From Pelagibius marinus (lineage in GTDB: Bacteria > Pseudomonadota > Alphaproteobacteria > Kiloniellales > Kiloniellaceae), in NCBI RefSeq assembly GCF_014925385.1, contig NZ_JACSDK010000001.1:372001-436000 (forward strand): DNA of 64,000 nucleotides, read 5' to 3'. The notes beneath the pieces are model-generated. The model worked only from the letters and a program-made list of their open reading frames with translations, searched no databases and had not been told where the DNA came from. Position numbers and translations under genes: made by a program. Shown piece by piece: positions 24,791 through 32,850 of the stretch. Position 1 is the stretch's first letter; each line of letters opens with the position of its first letter.

Positions 24791-26164
24791 CTAGTCAGTT
24801 TCCCACGCGTTCTCCTCAGCCCAAACCCTCATTGACTCGCAAACATCCTCTTCGGTCCAGAGCGAGCCAGGTCCGTGCAAACGCTCTGAGAACAGCCTAA
24901 CCTGTATCTGGCTATCCTCAGGAACTACCTGAAGTCTCCCACTCCGAACCGAATCAAGACTCCGCTGCGTGTACAAAGCTTCATAGAAGTTCGCGACAGT
25001 CTGTAACTGCTCTGCCAAGCGCTGAGGCTCGATATAGGTTTCGGTGATGTCCTTGGTCTTGTGGTTCATCAGCCGCTTGATGTCGGGATAACCCATGGCG
25101 AGATAGTTCAACACGCTCGCGAAGGTGCGCCGAATGTCGTGCAGCGTGTAGTCAGGGATTTTCGCTACTTCGCATATGGTGTGCAGAGTCTTGCGAACAT
25201 CGGTGAGTGGACCCTTGCCCTTCCGGTTTGGGAAGACGTAGCTTTCAAGGTACTTGTCACCTTTCCGCTGCTCATCCGGGAGTTCGCGAAATCGAGCAAC
25301 AAACAGGGTCCAGACCAACGGAGTGAGCGGGAGCTTGTGTGGTTCGCGGTTCTTCGGATCGAGAATAGTCACCACATACTTGTCAAAGTCTATGTCGCGC
25401 CATCTTAGATGAGTGGCTTCACTCGCCCGGTAGCCATAGTGGAGCAACAGGACCAAGTAGTCCTTGGCTGTCACCTGTGACTTCCGAACCGGCTTGAACT
25501 CCACCAGCGTCTTGAGGAACTGGGGCAGCTCTCTCTCAACAGATATCGAAGAAGTTCGACGGTTCTTCCGGTAACCGATCTTAAGCGCGCTAACGATGTC
25601 GCAGGGATTGTCCGTAACGAGTCCTAGAGCCTTCGCATAGTTCATGATGCTTTTGAGGATACGAAGGCTGTTGTCTGTGTCTGCTGGCTTTGCTTTCCCG
25701 GCAACGTACCACTGCCGAACCTCATCCCGGTGAATGGTGCTGATCGGTCGATTCAGCCAGTCCTTGAACCTACGCTCGATCTGATAGCGATAGGCAGCCT
25801 TGGTGCTTTCCTTCAGCGGCCTGTCATGAAGGAAGTCCTCAAGAACCTTGGCTAGGGTGTGGCCCGCTGAGCCAGAGGTGTTGGCATGGTTGAGGTGCTT
25901 TGGATGGATACCGGCCTTGATGCTCAGCAGGAGCTTCTTGGCGATCTCTCTGGCCTCTTCAGCCTCGATCAACTCCACGTTCGCGAAGGACTTGGACACG
26001 GCCTGGCCGCTTCCGTTCAAATGTGCCTCGACCCGGTAGAGCTTCTTCCCTGTGGGATGAACCACAACGCCAAAGCCGGGCAACGCGGAATCCCGGTAGA
26101 CGTACTTGGCCTTCTGCGGCTTCAGCCTCTTAATGAAGCTGTCTGTGAGCCTGGCGTGTGGCAT
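24791..26164 (-). CDS. int: Tyrosine recombinase (island integrase)
   Basis: A 457-residue integrase of the P4/DUF4102 type. The N-terminus (LTDSFIKRLKP through the YRDSALPGFGV motif) is the arm-binding domain, followed by a SAM-like core-binding domain at about 100-185. The catalytic residues are intact: Arg246 in YGYRASEATHLRW, His342-x-x-Arg345 in LHDIRRTFAS, His368 in MNHKT, and the nucleophile Tyr377 in ITETYI. It lies about 140 bases inside the right attachment repeat and should catalyse integration into tRNA-Arg. It probably forms an operon with the HEPN-like and polymerase-like genes. Confidence 0.95.
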   Translation of the reverse strand: MPHARLTDSFIKRLKPQKAKYVYRDSALPGFGVVVHPTGKKLYRVEAHLNGSGQAVSKSFANVELIEAEEAREIAKKLLLSIKAGIHPKHLNHANTSGSAGHTLAKVLEDFLHDRPLKESTKAAYRYQIERRFKDWLNRPISTIHRDEVRQWYVAGKAKPADTDNSLRILKSIMNYAKALGLVTDNPCDIVSALKIGYRKNRRTSSISVERELPQFLKTLVEFKPVRKSQVTAKDYLVLLLHYGYRASEATHLRWRDIDFDKYVVTILDPKNREPHKLPLTPLVWTLFVARFRELPDEQRKGDKYLESYVFPNRKGKGPLTDVRKTLHTICEVAKIPDYTLHDIRRTFASVLNYLAMGYPDIKRLMNHKTKDITETYIEPQRLAEQLQTVANFYEALYTQRSLDSVRSGRLQVVPEDSQIQVRLFSERLHGPGSLWTEEDVCESMRVWAEENAWETD

Positions 26165-26305
26165 TTACCCCCCATCAGTTGCTCTGAGATTAGGGCGACA
26201 AATGGACGACAGCCAAGCACAAAAATCATACTAGGCGACACTAGACGACAGTCCGAATGTGTACTAATGATCTGATAAATATGAGGAAGATAGATCGCTC
26301 AGTTA

Positions 26306-26346
26306 ATTAGGAATCTGTCGCTCTATCCAACTGAGCTACGGGGCCA
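26306..26346. repeat. Right attachment repeat: displaced 5' half of tRNA-Arg
   Basis: A perfect 41-base copy of 9713-9753. On the minus strand it is the original 5' half of tRNA-Arg(CCU), now separated from its 3' half by the island. The chromosomal sequence upstream of it (26347-26428) should contain the original tRNA promoter, so a truncated tRNA transcript is possible. Confidence 0.93.
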
Positions 26347-26428
26347 GCCGACGGGCGCGTTTCCGAGCTTTGGGGCCGGAAAACACCGTTCTTTGATAGG
26401 CCAAAGCGCCTGATTAGGCAATCCGGCC

Positions 26429-27397
26429 CTATTCGATGGCCTTATACCGCTCGGTCGCGGCGACCAGGGCGCGGCGGATGCCGGGCTCCATGGCCGAGTG
26501 GCCGGCGTCGGGGATGACCATGTAGTCGGCCTCGGGCCAGGCCTGGTGCAGGGCGTCGGCGGTGGTGATGGGGCAGACGATGTCGTAGCGGCCCTGGATG
26601 ATGGTCGCCGGTATGTTGCGGATGCGGGTGATGCCCTTGATCAGCGCGCCTTCCTCCAGGAAGACGCCGTGCTTGAAGTAGTGCGCCTCGATGCGCGCCA
26701 GGCCGAGGGCGTGGCGCTCCTCGCCGAAGGCGGCCACGGTCTGCGGGCTGGGCAGCAGGGTCGAGCAGCTGCCCTCGTAGACGCTCCAGGCCCGCGCGGC
26801 GGGCAGGTGGACCTTGGGGTTGGGGTCGGTCAGCCGCTTCTCGTAGGCGGCCATGATGTCCTTGCGCTCGGACGGCGGGATGGCGGCGACGAAGTTGCGC
26901 CAGTGCTCCGGGTAGATGCGGCCCATGCCGTAGAGGAACCAGTCGATCTCCGCCTTGCCGCCCAGGAAGATGCCGCGCAGGATCAGCGCCGAGGTGCGCT
27001 CCGGGTGGGCCTGGGCGTAGGCCAGCGCCAGGGTCGAGCCCCAGGAGCCGCCGAAGACGTGCCAGCGCATGATGCCCAGGTGGTTGCGCAGCCGCTCCAT
27101 GTCGGCGATGAGGTCCTGGGTGGTGTTGTTCTCCAGGGAACCCAGGGGCGTCGAGCGCCCGGCGCCGCGCTGGTCGAAGACCACAATCTTGTAGTGGCGC
27201 GGATCGAAGAAGCGGCGGTGGTCCGGCCCGGCCCCCGCCCCCGGTCCGCCGTGCAGGAAGACCACCGGGCGGCCTTCCGGGTTGCCGGAGACCTCCCAGT
27301 ACATGGTGTGGTGGCCGTCCAGGTCGATCCGGCCCTCGGCGAAAGGCTCGGTGGGCGGAAACAGGTCCTGTGCAAGCATAGGGCGGGCTGGGTCCAT
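26429..27397 (-). CDS. pip: Proline iminopeptidase
   Basis: A 322-residue alpha/beta hydrolase of peptidase family S33. Signatures: HGGPGAGAGPDHRRFFDP, QRGAGRSTP, the nucleophile GGSWGSTLALAYAQAHP, the acid in GRYDIVCP and the His in DAGHSAMEP. It releases N-terminal proline from peptides in the cytoplasm. Length is typical. The gene ends 83 bases from the right end of the island; GC-rich codon use shows that it is core DNA. Confidence 0.95.
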   Translation of the reverse strand: MDPARPMLAQDLFPPTEPFAEGRIDLDGHHTMYWEVSGNPEGRPVVFLHGGPGAGAGPDHRRFFDPRHYKIVVFDQRGAGRSTPLGSLENNTTQDLIADMERLRNHLGIMRWHVFGGSWGSTLALAYAQAHPERTSALILRGIFLGGKAEIDWFLYGMGRIYPEHWRNFVAAIPPSERKDIMAAYEKRLTDPNPKVHLPAARAWSVYEGSCSTLLPSPQTVAAFGEERHALGLARIEAHYFKHGVFLEEGALIKGITRIRNIPATIIQGRYDIVCPITTADALHQAWPEADYMVIPDAGHSAMEPGIRRALVAATERYKAIE

Positions 27398-27503
27398 GGG
27401 TCTTTCGGCTCCCCCTCCCTACCCTCATATCCCAGCGGCCCCGGGGCTGCCAACTCTTCTTCCGGCTTAGCGGGTTGCGCGCGGCGCTGTTAAACTCGCC
27501 GCC

Positions 27504-28322
27504 ATGTCGCGCTTAGGTCCCGCCCTTCTGGCCCTCATTCTGCTGCTGCCGGCCCCGCTATTGGCGGCTTTGCAGGCCCGCGCGGAGATGCCGGCGGCCT
27601 TCTACAACGCCCTGGCGCCGGCCGCGGGCGGCGAGGTGGTGAACGTGGTCGACGGCGATACCCTCACCCTGCTGGACGGCCGGGAAATCCGCCTGGTCGG
27701 CATCCAGGCGCCGAAGCTGCCGCTGGGCCGCGCCGGCTTCAAGGCCTGGCCGCTGTCGCCGGAGGCGAAGGTTTTCCTGGAGGAACTGACCCTGGGCAAG
27801 ACCCTCTCCCTGGGCTTCGGCGGGCGCCGCGGCGACCGCCACGGCCGGGTGCTGGCGCACCTCTTCGATGTCGAGGGCCGCTGGATCCAGGGCGAGATCC
27901 TGAAGGCCGGCCTGGCGCGGGTCTACAGCTTTTCCGACAACCGCGCGCTGATCGCCGAGATGCTGGCCCTGGAGCGCGAGGCGCGGGCGGCGAAGCGCGG
28001 CATCTGGGCCGATCCCTACTATGCGGTCCGCAGCGCCGAGGCCGCCGGGCGCTGGCTCGGCGGCTTCGAATTGGTGGAAGGCCGCGTCCTGGCGGTTGGC
28101 CGCGGCGGCGGCAATACCTACCTGAACTTCGGCGAGGACTGGCGGAACGACTTCACCGTCGCGCTGGACAACCGCGCGCGGCGGGTTTTCGAGGAAGCCG
28201 GGATCGACCTCGCGAGCTATGAAGGCAAGCGGATCCGCGTGCGCGGCTGGCTGAAGCAGCGCAACGGACCGATGATCAGCGTGACCCACCCGGAACAGAT
28301 TGAAGAGCTGGAAGACCGATGA
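27504..28322 (+). CDS. Exported thermonuclease-like (SNase) protein
   Basis: A 272-residue protein with an N-terminal signal sequence (LALILLLPAPLLAALQARA). The SNase fold follows: VNVVDGDTLTLLDGREIRLVGI (Asp pair for calcium and Arg), the GDRHGRVLAHLF motif and the EREARAAKRGIWAD end. A C-terminal extension of about 90 residues looks like an OB-type beta domain. It probably acts in the periplasm or outside the cell on nucleic acid, or has become a structural domain. Its stop overlaps the start of the M48 gene by 4 bases. Confidence 0.85.
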   Translation: MSRLGPALLALILLLPAPLLAALQARAEMPAAFYNALAPAAGGEVVNVVDGDTLTLLDGREIRLVGIQAPKLPLGRAGFKAWPLSPEAKVFLEELTLGKTLSLGFGGRRGDRHGRVLAHLFDVEGRWIQGEILKAGLARVYSFSDNRALIAEMLALEREARAAKRGIWADPYYAVRSAEAAGRWLGGFELVEGRVLAVGRGGGNTYLNFGEDWRNDFTVALDNRARRVFEEAGIDLASYEGKRIRVRGWLKQRNGPMISVTHPEQIEELEDR

Positions 28323-29857
28323 TCGCTTTGCTCCGCACCCTCTTCTCGAAACTCGGCTTCTCGAAACTCGGCTTCTCGAATCTCGGCTTCTCGGAACTCG
28401 GCCTCTCGCAGCTTGGGCGGCTGCGCGGCCTGATCGCGGCGCTGCTGCTGCTGCCGCTGCTGGCGGCCTGCGCCACCGCGCCGGGCACCGGACGCACCAT
28501 CTTCACCGGCGGCCTCTCCGAGGAGGGCGAGGCGGAGATGGGCCGCGAGCAGCATCCCAAGGTGGTCGCCGAGTACGGCGGCGCCTATGCCGACCCGGAA
28601 TTGAACCGCTACGTCACCAGCGTCGGCAACTTCCTGGCCAAGACCTCCGAGCGCCCGGACCTCGACTACACCTTCACCATCCTCGACACCCCCATCGTCA
28701 ACGCCTTCGCCCTGCCCGGCGGCTATGTCTACGTGACGCGCGGGCTGCTGGCCCTGGCCAACAGCGAGGCGGAGCTGGCCGGCGTGCTGGGCCACGAAAT
28801 CGGCCACGTGACGGCGCGCCACACGGCGGAGCGCTACGGCCAGACCGTGGCCGCCAACGTCGCCGGCGTCGGCCTCGGCGTGCTGCTGGGCGGCGAGGCG
28901 GCGCAGGCCAGCAGCGCCGTGGGCGCGCTGGTGCTGCGCAGCTACTCGCGCGACCAGGAGTTCGAGTCGGATCTGCTGGGCGGGCGCTACCTGGCGCGCG
29001 CCGGCTACGACACCGCGGGCATGGCGGACTTCCTCAAGCAGCTGCAGGCGCACAGCCGGCTGGAGGCGGAGCTCGCCGGCCAGCCGGAAAAGGCCGACGC
29101 CTTCAACATCATGCAGACCCACCCGCGCACCGCCGACCGCATCGAGCGTGCCCTGGCGCAGTCCGGCGTGCAGCCCGTCGACGAGCCGCTGGTGGCGCGG
29201 AACCTCTACTTCAGCAAGATCGACGGCATGATCTACGGTGACAAGGCGGACGAGGGCTACATCCGCGGCCGCACCTTCGCCCATCCCAAGCTGAAGTTCG
29301 CCTTCGAGGTGCCGGAGGGCTTCCGCCTCTACAACCAGCCCCAGGCGGTCATCGCGCGCGACGGCGAGGGCAAGGCGGTGATCCAGTTCGACCGCGCGCC
29401 GAAGCCCTACGACGGTCCGATGACCGACTACCTGACCCGGGTCTGGGGCGCCGAGGTGAACCTCGGCGGCGTCGAGGCGCTTTCCATCAACGGCATGGCG
29501 GCGGCGACCGGCACGCTTTCCGGCAACGGCAGGGACTACCGCCTGCTGGCGGTGCGCTACGACAGCCGGTCCATCTACCGCTTCATCTTCCTCTCCGCCT
29601 CCGACCGCACGGCGGCGCTGAACCGGCCGTTCCGCGAGACCACCTACAGCTTCCGCAAGCTCTCCAACGCCGAGGCCGCCGCCCTGAAGCCGCGGCGCAT
29701 CCGCATCTACCAGGCGCAGGCCAGCGACACGGCCTCGCGCATCGCCGCGCGCATGCCCTTCGGGTCGGAGAACCTGCAGCGCTTCCTGGTGCTCAACGGC
29801 CTCGGCCGGAACGCGACGCTTCAGGCCGGGCAGAAGGTCAAGATCGTCGTTGAATAG
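28319..29857 (+). CDS. M48 family metalloprotease lipoprotein with LysM domain
   Basis: A 512-residue protein. A lipobox LLAACA with Cys51 makes it a lipoprotein. The M48 zincin HEIGH (159-163) in GVLGHEIGHVTARH and the downstream SRDQEFESDLLG glutamate complete the zinc site. The C-terminal 50 residues are a LysM peptidoglycan-binding domain ending in LQAGQKVKIVVE. It resembles BepA/YfgC-type envelope quality-control proteases. The signal peptide is oddly long because five FSKLG-type repeats lie between the start and the hydrophobic core. The start overlaps the nuclease gene stop (ATGA), so the pair is coupled. Confidence 0.9.
   Translation: MIALLRTLFSKLGFSKLGFSNLGFSELGLSQLGRLRGLIAALLLLPLLAACATAPGTGRTIFTGGLSEEGEAEMGREQHPKVVAEYGGAYADPELNRYVTSVGNFLAKTSERPDLDYTFTILDTPIVNAFALPGGYVYVTRGLLALANSEAELAGVLGHEIGHVTARHTAERYGQTVAANVAGVGLGVLLGGEAAQASSAVGALVLRSYSRDQEFESDLLGGRYLARAGYDTAGMADFLKQLQAHSRLEAELAGQPEKADAFNIMQTHPRTADRIERALAQSGVQPVDEPLVARNLYFSKIDGMIYGDKADEGYIRGRTFAHPKLKFAFEVPEGFRLYNQPQAVIARDGEGKAVIQFDRAPKPYDGPMTDYLTRVWGAEVNLGGVEALSINGMAAATGTLSGNGRDYRLLAVRYDSRSIYRFIFLSASDRTAALNRPFRETTYSFRKLSNAEAAALKPRRIRIYQAQASDTASRIAARMPFGSENLQRFLVLNGLGRNATLQAGQKVKIVVE
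28343..28417 (+). repeat. Five tandem 15 bp repeats in the M48 signal peptide
   Basis: Units of TTCTCGAAACTCGGC: two identical (28343-28357 and 28358-28372), then two copies with one change each and a divergent fifth. They encode FSKLG, FSKLG, FSNLG, FSELG and LSQLG, keeping the reading frame since 15 is a multiple of 3. Confidence 0.9.
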
Positions 29858-29869
29858 GCACCCTCACCC

Positions 29870-31747
29870 ATGACCGAAGCAATACCCGGCGGCGCCGCCG
29901 ACAGGACCAAGGCTCCGGAAGCGGCGGCGTGCCGCGGCTGGCGGCCGACCATCGCCGGGGTGCTGATCTCCGGCTTCGGCCTGCTGGTGCTGGTGGCGGT
30001 CTCGGCGGTGCTGCTGGTGGCCCTCGGCACGGCGCAGAAGAACACCGTCGCCCTGCTGCGCCAGACGGCGGACACCGCCGTCGCCGGGCTGATCGATCGC
30101 ATCGACATCCACCTGGGCGCGGCGCGCGACCAAACGGAGTTCCTGGCCCGCATCGTCGATACCGGCGACGTCGATCCCGGTGACCGGGACCAGCTGGCCG
30201 ACGCCATGCTGGGGGCGCTGGCCGCCGCGCCGCAGGTGACCGGGATCGGGTTTTTCGCGCAGGAAGGCTGGTCGCTGCGCGTCGGCCGCGACGCCGGCGG
30301 CACTCTGCGCCTCTTCGAGCAGGCGGAAGCCGATCCGGAGATCCGGCGGCTGGTTGAAGAGACGACGGCGGATTCCGGGACGCGCTGGGGCGGCGTCTTC
30401 TGGGTGCCCTCCCTGAAGCAGCCGCACCTGGCCGTGACCACGCCGGTGATCCGCCAGGGGCGCTACATCGGCGTCGTCTCCTCGGTGGTCTCGGTGCGGG
30501 CGCTGTCGCTCTTCGTCGACGACTACGCCCTGAAGACCGGTTTCCATCCCTTCATTCTCTACGGGCGTGACAGGGTGCTGGCGCATCCCAGCCTGATCGA
30601 CGGCGGCCAGAGCCTGGGGCTTGGCTCGGAGAAGCCTCTGCCGGGCCTGGCGGAGCTGGGCGACCCCCAGCTCGCGGACATCTGGAACGACGACAAGAAG
30701 CCGATGGAGCTGCTGGAGGACTTCCGCGGCTCGCTGCTCGGCCACTGGCGCCCGCTGCCCGGTGACGAGGTCTACTATCTCTACCGGGTTATCGGCGGCT
30801 ACGGCCCCCGGCAGCTCTACATGGGCATCTACGTCTTGGAGAGCGAGATCGATTCCTCGGAAACCGACCGCCTGGCGCTGGCGGGCTGGATCGGGCTGGC
30901 CATCCTGGTGCTCTCCCTGCTCACCGCCGTGGTGCTGGGCCGCAAGATCGCGCGGCCGGTGCGCGACCTGGCCGAAGCGGCGCGCGCGGTCAGCACCTTC
31001 GACTTCCGCCGCGTGCCGCAGGCCAAGGGCAGCGCCTTTCGCGAACTGGACAGCGCAGCCGGCGCCTTCAACGCCATGCTGTCCGGCCTACGCTGGTTCG
31101 AGACCTACGTGCCGCGCAGCCTGGTGCTGCGGCTCATCCAACTTGGCGAGGACGGCGTGCAGTCGGAGGAGCGCCCTGTCACGGTGATCTTCACCGATAT
31201 CGTCGGCTTCACCGCCGCCAGCCAGAAGCTGACGCCGCGCGAAACCGCCGACTTCCTGAACCACCACTTCGGGCAGCTGGCCGCTGAGATCGAGGCGACC
31301 GGCGGCACGCTCGACAAGTATATCGGCGATTCGGTCATGGCCTTCTGGGGCGCACCGGACGACCAGCCGGACCACGCCGAGCGCGCCTGCCGGGCGGCGC
31401 TGGCCATCGACGCGGTGCTGGAAAGCGACAATCGTGCACGGGTGGCAAGGGGCCTGCCGCCGGTGCGCCTGCGCATCGGCATTCACTCCGGCCCGGCCAT
31501 CGTCGGCAACATCGGCGCGCCGGGGCGGGTGAACTACACCCTGATCGGGGACACGGTGAACCTGGCCAACCGGCTGGAGGCCTTCGGCAAGGAGGTCGCT
31601 GCCGGCGCGCAGGCAGCCGTTATCCTGATCTCGGAAGCGACGCGCGCGCAGCTCGGCCCGGCCTGGCAGGTCGAGGACCTGGGCTCCCACCAGATGCGCG
31701 GGCGCGCCGGCGACATCGGCGTCTTCCGCCTGCGCGGCGAGGGGTGA
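29870..31747 (+). CDS. Membrane adenylate/guanylate cyclase with Cache sensor and HAMP
   Basis: A 625-residue class III cyclase. TM1 is at about 27-50, an extracytoplasmic dCache-like sensor spans about 55-330, TM2 (GWIGLAILVLSLLTAVVLG) leads into a HAMP helix (KIARPVRDLAEAARAV), and the catalytic domain starts at VIFTDIVGFTAAS. Metal Asp (FTDIVGF), Lys and Asp (LDKYIGDSVMAFWG) and the LIGDTVNLANRLE segment are present, so it should make cAMP. It senses a periplasmic ligand of unknown nature. The gene starts 12 bases after the M48 gene and may share its transcript. Confidence 0.9.
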   Translation: MTEAIPGGAADRTKAPEAAACRGWRPTIAGVLISGFGLLVLVAVSAVLLVALGTAQKNTVALLRQTADTAVAGLIDRIDIHLGAARDQTEFLARIVDTGDVDPGDRDQLADAMLGALAAAPQVTGIGFFAQEGWSLRVGRDAGGTLRLFEQAEADPEIRRLVEETTADSGTRWGGVFWVPSLKQPHLAVTTPVIRQGRYIGVVSSVVSVRALSLFVDDYALKTGFHPFILYGRDRVLAHPSLIDGGQSLGLGSEKPLPGLAELGDPQLADIWNDDKKPMELLEDFRGSLLGHWRPLPGDEVYYLYRVIGGYGPRQLYMGIYVLESEIDSSETDRLALAGWIGLAILVLSLLTAVVLGRKIARPVRDLAEAARAVSTFDFRRVPQAKGSAFRELDSAAGAFNAMLSGLRWFETYVPRSLVLRLIQLGEDGVQSEERPVTVIFTDIVGFTAASQKLTPRETADFLNHHFGQLAAEIEATGGTLDKYIGDSVMAFWGAPDDQPDHAERACRAALAIDAVLESDNRARVARGLPPVRLRIGIHSGPAIVGNIGAPGRVNYTLIGDTVNLANRLEAFGKEVAAGAQAAVILISEATRAQLGPAWQVEDLGSHQMRGRAGDIGVFRLRGEG

Positions 31748-31756
31748 TCCCTAAAA

Positions 31757-32641
31757 CTAGATTTCCGCGAAGAGGTCCGCGGGGCGGCCGACGCGCTCCA
31801 GCAGCAGGCCCTTCATCTTCTGCAGGGCGCGCTGTTCCAGTTGGCGCACCCGCTCCTTGCTGACGCCGAGGGCCTGGCCCAGTTCTTCCAGCGTCGCCGA
31901 ATCGTCGCTCAGGCGCCGCAGGCGGATGATGGTCTGCTCGCGCTGGCTCAGTTCCAGGAGCGCCTGCTCGATCCACTCGTTGCGGGTCATCCCGTCGTGG
32001 ATGGAGATCACCAGGTCTTCCGGATTGGCGCGCTCGTCGGTCAGTTGGTCCTGCCACTCGGTCTCGCCGTCCTCGCCGATGCGCACGTTCAGCGACTGGT
32101 CGGCGATGGAGAGGCGGCCTTCCATGTGGTTCACGTCGGCCAGCGGCACCGACAGCTCCTCGGCCACGGCCTGGCGGCCGTCGTCGTCGAAGGGCCGGCC
32201 CGAAGCTTCCTCGATGCGCGCGCGCAGGCGGCGGAAATTGAAGAACAGGGTCTTCTGCGACGCCGTGGTGCCGGTGCGCACGATCGACCAGTTGCGCAGG
32301 ATGAAGTCCTGCATGGCCGAACGGATCCACCAGGAGGCATAGGTCGAAAAGCGCACGTTGCGCTCCGGCTCGAAGCGGCTGGCGGCCTGCAGCAGCCCCA
32401 GCGTCCCCTCCTGGATCAGGTCGCTCATCGGCAGACCGTAGTTGCGGAACTTGGCGGCCAGCGAGACCACCAGCCGCGTGTAGGCGCGGATCAGCTCCTG
32501 CAGGGAATCCGCGTCGCCGTCTTCGCGCCAGGAGCGGGCGAGGTGATATTCCCGGTCGCGGGAAAGCAGGGGCTCGGCCATGGACTGGCGGATGAACCGG
32601 GCCTGGGCCCGCTGAGCCTGCGAGTCTTCAAATTGAGGCAT
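31757..32641 (-). CDS. rpoH: RNA polymerase sigma-32 factor
   Basis: A 294-residue heat-shock sigma factor with region 2 (DLIQEGTLGLLQAASRFEP, FSTYASWWIRSAMQDFI), the diagnostic RpoH box QKTLFFNFRRL and region 4 (LGQALGVSKERVRQLEQRAL). It directs transcription of chaperone and protease genes; htpG in this window is a likely target. The ATG at 32641 has GGGAG nine bases upstream, whereas the in-frame ATG at 32650 abuts that site, so the shorter form is chosen. It is convergent with the cyclase gene. Confidence 0.95.
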   Translation of the reverse strand: MPQFEDSQAQRAQARFIRQSMAEPLLSRDREYHLARSWREDGDADSLQELIRAYTRLVVSLAAKFRNYGLPMSDLIQEGTLGLLQAASRFEPERNVRFSTYASWWIRSAMQDFILRNWSIVRTGTTASQKTLFFNFRRLRARIEEASGRPFDDDGRQAVAEELSVPLADVNHMEGRLSIADQSLNVRIGEDGETEWQDQLTDERANPEDLVISIHDGMTRNEWIEQALLELSQREQTIIRLRRLSDDSATLEELGQALGVSKERVRQLEQRALQKMKGLLLERVGRPADLFAEI

Positions 32642-32739
32642 GCTTGCCATCTCCCAACCTGTGCTCGGCGAGGCTCCCGCGACGAGCCTTCCGGCAATTA
32701 CCCGACCATTACACTAGGGGATACGCAGGGGGCTTGGCT

Positions 32740-32850
32740 ATGGATCACCACACGGCTCGCGATTTGTTGAACTCATACACCCGGCAAGGTTGTGAATTCA
32801 GGCCCTCCGGCCGCGATGCCGGTTGCAGGATTCACATTGTCTTTCAGTAA
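32740..32850 (+). CDS. Possible 36-aa small protein divergent from rpoH
   Basis: An ATG at 32740 preceded by CAGGGGG opens a 36-residue frame (MDHHTARDLLNSYTRQG..., ending HIVFQ) whose TAA abuts the TTA of the convergent gene at 32851. The ribosome site is good, and the stop position leaves no slack between genes. No homologue is recognised. It is divergent from rpoH and could instead be part of the rpoH leader region. Confidence 0.4.
   Translation: MDHHTARDLLNSYTRQGCEFRPSGRDAGCRIHIVFQ

Larger units (their letters stand above)
9713..26346. mobile_element. Integrative genomic island in tRNA-Arg with defence-like cargo
   Basis: The 16.6 kb segment is bounded by a 41 bp perfect direct repeat (9713-9753 and 26306-26346) that covers the tRNA 5' half through the anticodon loop. 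A tyrosine integrase lies next to the right repeat. The DNA inside is visibly AT-richer and uses less biased codons than the GC-rich flanks. The cargo includes a serine recombinase, a polymerase-like gene, a DpnI-like nuclease, three HEPN-type or RES proteins, a WD40 effector-like giant and several unknowns. No conjugation genes, phage structural genes or classic replication initiator are seen. Confidence 0.9.

Noticed and set aside
26306-26346. Second tRNA-Arg gene
   Set aside because: Only the 5' half is present; the 3' half was displaced by the island. It is an attachment repeat.
9713-26346. Prophage
   Set aside because: No capsid, portal, terminase, tail or lysis genes are seen; only integrase and recombinase are phage-like.
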